From NCBI GenBank assembly GCA_964036045.1, contig OZ038385.1, positions 36,860,063 to 36,924,062 of the forward strand: DNA of 64,000 nucleotides, read 5' to 3'. Below the pieces are notes generated by a model, which had not been told where the DNA came from, did no database searches, and worked only from the letters and a program-made list of their open reading frames with translations. Both the position numbers and the translations under genes were made by a program. Source of the DNA: Eutreptiella sp. 'Long Island Sound 2002'. Taxonomy: Eukaryota > Euglenozoa > Euglenophyceae > Eutreptiales > Eutreptiaceae. Each line of letters starts with the position of its first letter. Positions within the stretch are counted from its first letter, which is position 1. This document shows positions 50,169 through 58,208 of this stretch, piece after piece.

Positions 50169-50652
50169 GGGACGCGGCAGGGAGGCGACAGGGAGGCGGC
50201 AGGAAGACGATAGGCAACCGACAGGCAAGCGATAGGCAAGCGACACGAGAGTGACAGTTTACCACATTGGGCGACAGGGAGGCGACAGGGAGGCGACAGG
50301 GAGGCGGCAGGGAGGCGGCACGAAGACGACAGGCAAGCGACAGGAGGGCGACAGGGAGGCAACAGGAAATAGCGACAGGAGAGCGACAGGAAGGAACGAC
50401 AGGAGAGCGACAGGACAGCGATAGGAAGGCGCCAGGCAAAAAGTAGTATGGCGACAGGAAACGACCGGAAGCGACAGAAAGCGGCAGGATAGCGACAGGA
50501 GGGCGGCAGGAGGGCGGCAGGGAAGCGACAGGGGAGCGACAAGGGAGCGACAGGGAAGCGACAGGCAAGCGACAGGGCAGCGACAGGGGGCTAAAAGTGC
50601 CAAAAAAGCGCCAGGGAGGCGACAGGGAGGCGACAGGTTGGCGACAGGAGAG
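50163..50652 (+). repeat. GCGACAGG minisatellite, array 2
   Basis: Same unit and orientation as array 1. Some copies read GCGGCAGG or GCGATAGG. Its right edge meets the inverted-repeat sequence at 50657. Confidence 0.95.
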
Positions 50653-50689
50653 CGAGGTGGCCCGAATCTATTAAACAGGTGGGAGGTGT

Positions 50690-51290
50690 AATCAGGAGTT
50701 TCCATCATCTATGCATCCTCAGAGATGATGTCCTGAGGATACATAGTGATGTTTTCAGTGCCATGACATGCCAGCCTGTTGATTGGGGTTGGAGAAAGAA
50801 AGAGTTTGGGCAGGAGGAATAAATTTGAGAGTTTTGGGTGAATGGAAAGGAGGGCTATAAATGTTTTTGGTCTATTTCAGCGCAGCTTGCACACAGCGCT
50901 TTGCATTTACAAACTGGGATCAAAGCTTTGCCATTGTTAATGGAGGGGTGTTTTATCCATGCACATCAGGAATCAGGGTCTCGTAGCACCAGCTGCAAAT
51001 GGTATTCTGGTGAGTGAGATGTTGGTTTATGGTTGCAATGGTAGATAATCATAGATTGGAGCAGACACAAGCGATGAGTCAATCCGTCCAACTGCAACGC
51101 ACAACTGTTGCAAAAAAGTAGGGGCAAAAATCAAAGTCTAGCGCCTGTCACACACAACCCGCACAACCCAGTGGTTGGAGGCTTCGGGACCCATGAAGCC
51201 GTATGGTTGTGGTTGAGTTTTTTGGTTTGTAATTTGGGTTGTGTGGTTGGAGGGCGGTTGGTGCTGTTTTGAAGCTTTGTAGGGTGCGTG
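50690..51290. other. No recognisable gene
   Basis: Short frames only. A pair of ATGATGTCCTGAGGATACAT-like and inverted words near 50710-50745 forms a small hairpin (GCATCCTCAGAGATGATGTCCTGAGGATAC). Confidence 0.3.
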
Positions 51291-51309
51291 GGTAGTAGTG
51301 ACCCTAGGC

Positions 51310-51500
51310 TCGGTTGGTCCCATTGGTCACGCCTCTGCCTCAGTCTTGATGAGCTGTGTCACCTGCGTGAATATCTGGGCGACCTTTTGTCAAACCCTGT
51401 GCATGTTTTGTTGATCGTCAAGGTGCAGCAGTCGGTAGGGTTCATCCTGAAAGAATCGTTCCGGGCGTCCGGCAATGCCACCGGCCACACGCCGTGTGGG
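51310..51500 (-). pseudogene. Dispersed coding module copy 2 (degenerate)
   Basis: Minus-strand counterpart of 36880-37090. It reads RVAGGIAGRPERFF, then QDEPYRLLHLDDQQNMHRV, an in-frame TGA exactly where copy 1 has Trp (TGG), then QKVAQIFTQVTQLIKTEAEA. The DNA similarity spans at least 170 bases. The stop marks this copy as non-functional. Confidence 0.6.
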
Positions 51501-53029
51501 TGCACCATGTTGTGCATGCGTTGCCCCACCGTAAGCCGCACTTTTTCCCCAAAACACCCACTGCGAAACACAAAAGTACACTCTGCATATCGAAACAAAT
51601 ACAAAGACAACAGCCAAGATAAGGACAAATTTCATGGCGACTAGTCCTCCCCCTACCTCTGCTACATACCTCCTTACCCCCTTCCTTACCTACCCTACCC
51701 GCTCCTTTTTGCTTGTCCGCATAAGCCGGACCAATGGGTTTGTAGCAGAGGTCGTAGTGGTAGTGGCGGCAACTTGGCTTGGAATCGCTGACATAGCACA
51801 ATTCAAGGACATGGGTAATGTCTTGCACAAAGATATGGTCGAAATAGCTTTTGCAAACACAAATATGCTCATACGGGATTTATAACATATCATCCGCTAA
51901 TTCTTATATCACCCCATCGTCCAATAGTGCCTGATCAACGGCATATGCTATTATTCTAAAATGCATAGGATCCAAAGTCCCATGTATAAGCTCAAATAAA
52001 GGTCTTTTATGGTTAATCTGCTTGGGGTAGGGCTGTAACCTGCTTCATCCTCCCACTTAAACCGACTTCCACAGGTAGGAGGTACATCCTTAAGAGAGAC
52101 GTAGGATTTACAACACGCAAGATTGGGAGATCAGTACCCTGGCCAACATCTATTGGTTTTATGGTTCTGAGTGGGCACATAGTGGGATTTGAACCCCCGG
52201 TGACGATCTGCGTGTCAGCCGCACGGCCGCCGAACTAGGGTAAATCCGTTTCAAATGGAACCTCCGCCCAAGTTCCATAAAAGGATAGCAAAATGGCACA
52301 AGTACTATAGAGATAGTCGGCGAAATGCCAATTTGTTGCGCGCAGAGTGTGTTCCTCGCCTATCGTAATGACAATGTGACGGCCAGCAAGTCAATTTGGC
52401 ATTTTCGTTGATAATTAAAACCAAAGTTAAAGTGAAATCACACTTTTGAACAAACCGAAGGTAAGGGTAACTGCCAAATGGTGTAGCGTGACATTGACAA
52501 AACTTCAAGTTTTCGGAAAACACATCTACCGTGCACACACGGGTGCGCACATAATGTAAAACCTTGCAAGCAACAAGATTGAAAGAGGGGTTTAGGATTT
52601 GAGGTCGAAGATGCTTCAAATTTAGTGAGAAAAGTAAAGCAGCAACAAAGCAGTGCTCTACAGATGATCATCAATGTCTGTGAAACCAAAAGTTGCCTTA
52701 AGATACGTACAAACTGGGAGCTACAACTGCAGAACATTTTGAAAATTTGCTATGTAGTTGTTACACAAACGCCAGCTCATAGTATATGTGTAGAAACAAA
52801 CTGATGACTAACTGTAATAATACTGTGAGTTTTATTTTTGTTTTCGGGTCCCAAATGCTTTCAGAAATGAACTACTCTACGAGCAACACATCTTGAACCT
52901 TGACAGGCATCACCAAGACGATGTGATCAATAATTAGCTATTTCTGCTAAACCCTTGGCACCACTATGTCCAGTTGAGTGTGTTCTGACTCCGTTACAGT
53001 GTCTTCTTTGGTGCCACCCATCCCCCAGG
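51500..53029. other. Mostly non-coding flank of the LINE
   Basis: Frames are short on both strands and AT content rises from about 51900 to 52960. Apart from the tRNA-Val-like sequence I see nothing. The shift to very C-rich sequence at about 53000-53030 marks the approximate left edge of the LINE. Confidence 0.4.
52173..52247 (-). repeat. tRNA-Val(GAC)-like pseudogene or SINE head
   Basis: Minus strand: A-box/D-arm-like TACCCTAGTTCGGCGG, then CTGACACGCAGA (the loop and 3' stem typical of tRNA-Val GAC), then a variable region GTCAC and a B box in GGGGGTTCAAATCCCAC. The T arm pairs 4 of 5. The 5' anticodon strand is changed and the acceptor stem does not pair, so it is not a functional tRNA gene. 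Confidence 0.55.
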
Positions 53030-53422
53030 ACACCGACACCCACACCAACACCGGCACCGGCACGCACCCACGCCCACGCCCAGCACCGAAAACGCCCAAC
53101 CACACGCACCCCCCCCCCCCCAAAAAAAAACGAACATGCACAAAGAGAGAGGCAAGGGAAAGGCTGAGGAAGAAACCGCGGAGGGAGCAGAGGGCGAACA
53201 CACGAACCCACACACACGCCCCCCCCCCCCCCAACCGTCCCGACCCCGCATGTCCCGCAACCCTCCAGGAACCGCCAAGCCCAAGACCACCCCCCACGCA
53301 CCGCCACAACGGACCACCATGAGGAGCCGCCGAGGACGACACACGACACACCGCTGCCGACCACACGGACGACACCGACACACGCCCCATCCCCACAACC
53401 CACTACGGCACGCCAACGCACA

Positions 53423-54085
53423 GTGGTGCCCCCATGGATGCGGTACACCCCAAGAACCCCCCTCAGCCAGCCGGCCAGGGGCCACCACGGGACGCACCAA
53501 GGAAACACCGCGGAAGACCCACCCACAGTGAGGCCCCGGCACCCGCTGCCAGCCGGTAGCTTACCACGGACCCACCCCACACCCGAGCCCATAGCCCCCC
53601 CCCCACCATGGAGACGATACACCCCAGCCACGCACCACCACTCCCCACCCACGAACGCCGCACGGGGCCGCAACACGCCCAAGACGCCGCGACCCACCGA
53701 CCTGCAGACCCCACAAATGTGGCAGCCCGCGCGTGGCCAGTACACAGCGCTCCTTGCACCACTGGGCCCACTCACCGGTGGGCCGACACCCCCAAGCACC
53801 ACGCGACCACAGCCCCCTGGTTGCAACACTGCAATCCCACACACCCCGCCCCAGGGGACCCCAAGCCCCACACCACAACGAACCCGCGCGGCCCGAGTAC
53901 TGAAACACACCAGAGGGACGACCAGGAGACCGCACAGGGCAGCCCCACAGGGCCCGAGGACCAGCCACGAGCGAACACCCACCCCACCAGACCTGGACAC
54001 GGTGCCCCCCCCGACCGGGAAGGCCACCACGCATCCCAGCACCACCATGCCACACCGCACCCCCCTCCCCCACCCGGGGACATGA
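53423..54085 (+). CDS. Possible LINE 5' ORF, Pro/Thr-rich
   Basis: A 220-codon open frame in the same phase as the ORF1 segment that follows, ending TGA at 54085. Its product is almost all Pro, Thr, His, Arg and Gln with no domain. In such C-rich DNA open frames arise easily on both strands, so coding is uncertain. Confidence 0.25.
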   Translation: MVPPWMRYTPRTPLSQPARGHHGTHQGNTAEDPPTVRPRHPLPAGSLPRTHPTPEPIAPPPPWRRYTPATHHHSPPTNAARGRNTPKTPRPTDLQTPQMWQPARGQYTALLAPLGPLTGGPTPPSTTRPQPPGCNTAIPHTPPQGTPSPTPQRTRAARVLKHTRGTTRRPHRAAPQGPRTSHERTPTPPDLDTVPPPTGKATTHPSTTMPHRTPLPHPGT

Positions 54086-55154
54086 AACACCACAGCCCAC
54101 CAACACAGGAACGACACGACGCTACGCCGGCTCCGCACCCCACCCCCCCCCCCCCCACCGGCACCACCCCTGGAAACCCCATACACCACACGCCAGCTCA
54201 ACGGCCACCACCTGCCACAACCCGAACCACGCCCAGGGGCGACACCGCCTGCTGGGACAGCCACCAACGAGCAGACGCACACCACAACCACGCCAATCCA
54301 CGCGCTTCCCCGGGCACCGGCGCATGGCCCCGCACCGGCCGCCGCACATACCCCGAGCACCAACATAACACACCCACCGCACCACGAAGCAGCACCCCAG
54401 CACGCCCACGATGACCCCATGGCCCTGGACATCAACAGTTTGCTAGAGCCGGAGCTCCAACACACGGGGGACACGGAACAGCATATGGACCTAACCCCGC
54501 CGGAACCCTAGCCCGCACCAAGCGACCCCGCGGACCCCGGCCACCCCGGCCCGCAAAATGCCCCCCCACGGTCCCCAGCCCACGAGCGGGCGCCTTGGAC
54601 ACACCTGTCCAACGCCCTGCGGCGCCACCACCCCACCCACGAAGCCAGCAAAGGTGCCGCCGAGTACCGGGCGTCCCTCGAGCACGACCTGCCCGACGTC
54701 ACGGGGCCGGGGCTCCACGGGTACACCACCACCCCCCGATCTCCAGGCGCCCCCACACAAGAATGGGAGGAAGAGTACGCCATCGACGTCACCGACATGA
54801 CCGCGTACGTGGAGAGCGTGGAGGACCCGGAGCAAAACACCATCCTCAGCCTCCTCGCCTACCACAGCTGGAGATGGGGCCATCAAGTCACCCTCCACCG
54901 GCCGCAGAGCGGACCCCACCAGTGGTCCCTGGAGCAGACGGCGAAGTGGGACATCGTCCTCCAGCTCACCCCCGAGGGCTTCTACATCCTCACACACAGC
55001 GGATTACCCGACACCGCACCCACGGCACAGGCGCTGCCGCTGGCCCAGCCCCAGGAGGACAACGCGGACGCAGGCCCCCCGGAGGAATGTAATTGGGACC
55101 CCTCCACAGCCACCACCGAACACATGCCGCACCGGCTCACCAAGGGTCACCTCT

Positions 55155-55537
55155 TGATGCGGTAGCGGCAGGGTCTCCCCAGCGCGACCCGCAGAAGTCT
55201 CCGCAGGTCTCCGCAGGCGCAAAAATGACCTCAGCAGAGGCGTAATCCCAGAATGGGAAATAGCGATTTTTATAGTTAATTTTATAGATTTTCGCAATAA
55301 TTTAATCAATTTTCCTTCTGCGCCTTCCAGAGACCATGTAGCCAGGACTAATCCTGCCATGCGGCAAAAATCCTGGAAAGATTTGTATAAAAAGTGGTCA
55401 AATGGACTCCCAAAGCGATCGAAATCGAGAAGATGACACCGCTGACCGGAGTCATGGTTGAAGCCTGATCTTTGTGCTATGTTGCATTTTCAGGGTCTTC
55501 AAGGGCCAACGCGGCGGGCCCCCACGCTACCGCTTCA
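55155..55537 (+). repeat. Left LTR, 383 bp
   Basis: Contains an AT-rich core and a TATAAAAA box at 55386-55393. CTCCGCAGGT is repeated in tandem near its start (about 55197-55218). TGGAAAGATTT at 55374-55384 is the exact reverse complement of the 11 bases immediately after the LTR. Confidence 0.93.
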
Positions 55538-55548
55538 AAATCTTTCCA
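55538..55548 (+). promoter_or_regulatory. Putative primer-binding site (self-priming type)
   Basis: AAATCTTTCCA starts at the first base after the LTR. It lacks the TGG start expected when a tRNA 3' end is the primer. It is perfectly complementary to LTR bases 55374-55384. The Tf1/sushi group is known to prime from an 11-nt pairing of the RNA 5' end with its primer site; the same mechanism here is inference. Confidence 0.4.
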
Positions 55549-55564
55549 CAATACTGCCGCACGC

Positions 55565-55945
55565 CGCGCAGCAGAGAACGGCCGTCAGCCGCTCACGAGG
55601 AGAACGGCCGCCAGCCGCTCACGAGGAGAACGGCCGCCAGCCGCTCAAAAGGAGACGGCCGCTAGCCGTTCAAAAGGAGACGGCCAACAGCCGCTCAAGA
55701 GGAGACGGCCACCAGCCGTGGAGAAGTTGACGGCCTCCAGCCGTTGAGAAGGAGACAGCCGCCAGCTGCTCAAGTGGAGACGGCCGCCAGCCGTTGAGAA
55801 AGAGACGGCCGCCCGCCGCTCAAGACAAGACAGCGTCCAGCCGTCTGCGCCGAGGAGAACGGCCATCAACCGTTTGCGGTGGAGGAGTCAAAGGACAGCC
55901 GTCAGCCGCCCGCAGTGAAGGAGTGAGAGGACGGTCAACGGCCGT
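55565..55945 (+). repeat. Leader minisatellite of the LTR element, unit about 29-30 bp
   Basis: About twelve copies of GAGACGGCCGCCAGCCG(C/T)TCAA(A/G)AG, progressively diverged toward the ORF. Each unit contains ACGGC...GCCGT, so each can form a small hairpin. It lies between the primer site and the ORF, where retroelements carry packaging and dimerisation signals. Confidence 0.85.
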
Positions 55946-55968
55946 TTGTTAAAAGAAGAGAGGCTACA

Positions 55969-56778
55969 ATGAGCAGCTCATCGGACTGGGGATCTATCAG
56001 TCAAAAAGCAAACTCGCCGTGGAGTTCGGGCAGCAGCGAGCCTGAAGGTCATCATGACATCAAGTTTCCCGACGGCACGAAATGGAGCTCAAGCAAGTTC
56101 TCAACCCCTGACACGAGTGAACGATGGACAAATGCCAAGACCCCAACGATGCCAGCCAGAGGGCAAGATCGGTGGTACCAACCGGCGTATCCAAGTCCAA
56201 GTGACCCGTGGCAGCAGCAAAAAGAAGAACCGCGTGCCACCAGAGGAATGCAGGAGCCCCGAACAAGGCAAGCGAATCTGCGGGAGAAGGAGAGACATGC
56301 AACCATGGGTCCGCGGCAGCAAGTGCCTGCAGACTCACCAAGGCGGCAACTGGCCTTTGAGAGCGCCAGACACCAGGGTCAGCGAAGAGCGGCACACCAA
56401 CCGCAACTCGAGCAAAGGACCGCAAGGGGATCCACAGCCGGGCAGCAACGAGGCTACCGACCTCACCATGGTGACGGGCGCCAAGATGGTACCAGAAGTG
56501 CGTCGTGGAGGAGTCAAACGAACCAGCAGCGTGATCCTTTGACAGCACGAGCGGCACCGAATGAACAGACAGCGCAGCCAATGGAAGAGCGAATCAAGAG
56601 ACTAGAGGAGATGGTCCTCCTTCGAGTACCCGCACTAGAGGCGGAGGTCGAACGCCTGAAGGGCGTTCTCAAGCTTCAAGCGGAACAAACGGGCGGACCA
56701 ACGACATGGGCATCCAAGCAACAGATGACCATGAGCAGTCAAACGCCTAGTCCGAGCAGTCGCCGATGGCGGCGTTAA
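55969..56778 (+). CDS. Gag-like ORF of the non-autonomous LTR element, 269 aa
   Basis: ATG after ACA (context ACAATGAG). The product is very hydrophilic and rich in Gln, Arg, Ser and Pro: MSSSSDWGSISQKANSP at the N-terminus, many RQ/QR pairs in the middle. Near the C-terminus is a heptad stretch RIKRLEEMVLLRVPALEAEV, then ERLKGVLKLQAE, a good coiled coil for self-assembly. There is no CCHC knuckle and no enzyme. Position and basic, Gln-rich character suggest a Gag-like RNA-binding protein; this is inference, since no family is recognised. Confidence 0.6.
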   Translation: MSSSSDWGSISQKANSPWSSGSSEPEGHHDIKFPDGTKWSSSKFSTPDTSERWTNAKTPTMPARGQDRWYQPAYPSPSDPWQQQKEEPRATRGMQEPRTRQANLREKERHATMGPRQQVPADSPRRQLAFESARHQGQRRAAHQPQLEQRTARGSTAGQQRGYRPHHGDGRQDGTRSASWRSQTNQQRDPLTARAAPNEQTAQPMEERIKRLEEMVLLRVPALEAEVERLKGVLKLQAEQTGGPTTWASKQQMTMSSQTPSPSSRRWRR

Positions 56779-57401
56779 GCCGTGAGAACGACCAGAACAA
56801 GTACAAGGACGAACCTGCGTAATTATTATTATATTTTATTTGAGTGCTCGCAGTTTTCCTTCTCTGGTGGAGCACTAATAGCTGAGCGTAGTCTTGGCAG
56901 GCTCCACCGACCGGGTATATATGTGGGACTTAAAACCCACGTATATATGGGGCAGCTCAGCCCCTTGCACACGCACCCGCACTTGTACAGTACAGTGCAC
57001 GGTGCCTGGGTAAGGCACGGACTGATACAGCACCATGGATTTGATGCTGCGTTATAGTGCTGTGTGCGTGCCTGTCCTGTTGTTTGGTTTTTGAAAGCAT
57101 GGGAGTTTTCGGGAAACTGAAAGCTTTTGCAGGTTTTCAAAACAAACGGGGCAGGCCACCAACGGCCTTTTTCTTTTTCCTAAGGTGTCAAAGTAGGCAG
57201 ATTTCTGCCTGAGGGTAGTATTGGTGCTCCCCACCGGACACCTAGGGCAGGGCCACCCCTGGGACTTGTTTTTCCCCCTGGGGGATCAGCAAACCTTTTG
57301 TATCCCATAAAGGAGGGTCACCCAGCGGAGACTTCCTCCAGGGCACTCCAGTGCGGAGTTGCAAGCCTCCTAGAGAGTTGCAACTCTTTTAAGGAGAGGG
57401 G
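56779..57401 (+). other. 3' non-coding part of the LTR element with polypurine tract
   Basis: No ORF of note. GTATATAT occurs twice (about 56913 and 56940), both near GGG(A/C)CTTAAAACCCAC-like sequence. The end AAGGAGAGGGG (57391-57401) is the likely plus-strand primer next to the right LTR. Confidence 0.6.
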
Positions 57402-57784
57402 TGATGCGGTAGCGGCAGGGTCTCCCCAGCGCGACCCGCAGAAGTCTCCGCAGGTCTCCGCAGGCGCAAAAATGACCTCAGCAGAGGCGTAATCCCAGAA
57501 TGGGAAATAGCGATTTTTATAGTTAATTTTATAGATTTTCGCAATAATTTAATCAATTTTCCTTCTGCGCCTTCCAGAGACCATGTAGCCAGGACTAATC
57601 CTGCCATGCGGCAAAAATCCTGGAAAGATTTGTATAAAAAGTGGTCAAATGGACTCCCAAAGCGATCGAAATCGAGAAGATGACACCGCTGACCGGAGTC
57701 ATGGTTGAAGCCTGATCTTTGTGCTATGTTGCATTTTCAGGGTCTTCAAGGGCCAACGCGGCGGGCCCCCACGCTACCGCTTCA
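57402..57784 (+). repeat. Right LTR, 383 bp
   Basis: Base-for-base the same as the left LTR as far as reading by eye shows, including TATAAAAA at 57633-57640. It is followed by the second CTCT copy. Confidence 0.93.
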
Positions 57785-58208
57785 CTCTCCCACGACTACC
57801 ATGCCGCCAGCAACTCGCGGGGACGCCGCACACTGCCCCTCCAGTGGGCATCACCCGAGGGCACCTTCACGTGGGGGGAAATCCTCCCCGGCGCCGTGGC
57901 GCTCACGTACCTGTGGCTCCGGGACGCGGAGGCGCACACGCAGGCCCCTGGCGCACACCTCCTCCTCACCCTGGAAGGAGAGGCCGCCATCGAAAACGTC
58001 CACACAGCGGAGGGGGAGGACTACGTACGGGCGAACGCAGACACCGCGGTGTGGTTACACGCCCACGAAAACACCACACCCCCCAACATGGTACCAGGGT
58101 CCCACCCCTGGCAAGTGATCATCGTACACCTGCCCACAGGGACAGACACGGGCGACGCCCAACAGGGATGGGCAGACAGGTGGGCACACGTGTGCGCCTC
58201 CCGGCACG

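Larger units (their letters stand above)
48657..50675. mobile_element. Putative element bounded by inverted repeats and GCGACAGG arrays
   Basis: The left end (TTTAACACATTAGATTCGGGCCAC, 48657-48680) matches the inverted right end (TTTAATAGATTCGGGCCAC, 50675-50657) apart from a 5-base indel. A GCGACAGG array lies just inside each end, in the same orientation. The interior contains exon-like sequence, so this may be a transposon carrying gene fragments, or two insertions of one repeat family around host exons. No transposase is visible. Confidence 0.4.
55155..57784 (+). mobile_element. Non-autonomous LTR retrotransposon (TRIM/LARD-like), 2630 bp
   Basis: Two 383 bp direct repeats, identical by eye, begin TGATGCGGTAGCGG and end CTACCGCTTCA (short terminal inverted repeats, TG...CA). 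They are flanked by a 4 bp target duplication CTCT (55151-55154 and 57785-57788). A purine tract AAGGAGAGGGG directly precedes the right LTR. The interior holds a leader minisatellite and one 269-codon ORF; there is no protease, RT, integrase or RNase H, so it must be mobilised in trans. LTR identity implies recent insertion. Confidence 0.93.

Noticed and set aside
48700-50652. CRISPR-like array
   Set aside because: Units are 8-11 bases and contiguous with no unique spacers, in a eukaryotic setting. It is a minisatellite.
52927-54474. 515-codon open frame on the minus strand
   Set aside because: It is the complement of very C-rich LINE sequence, and the product is almost all Gly, Val, Cys, Trp and Arg without any domain. 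Stops are simply rare on that strand.
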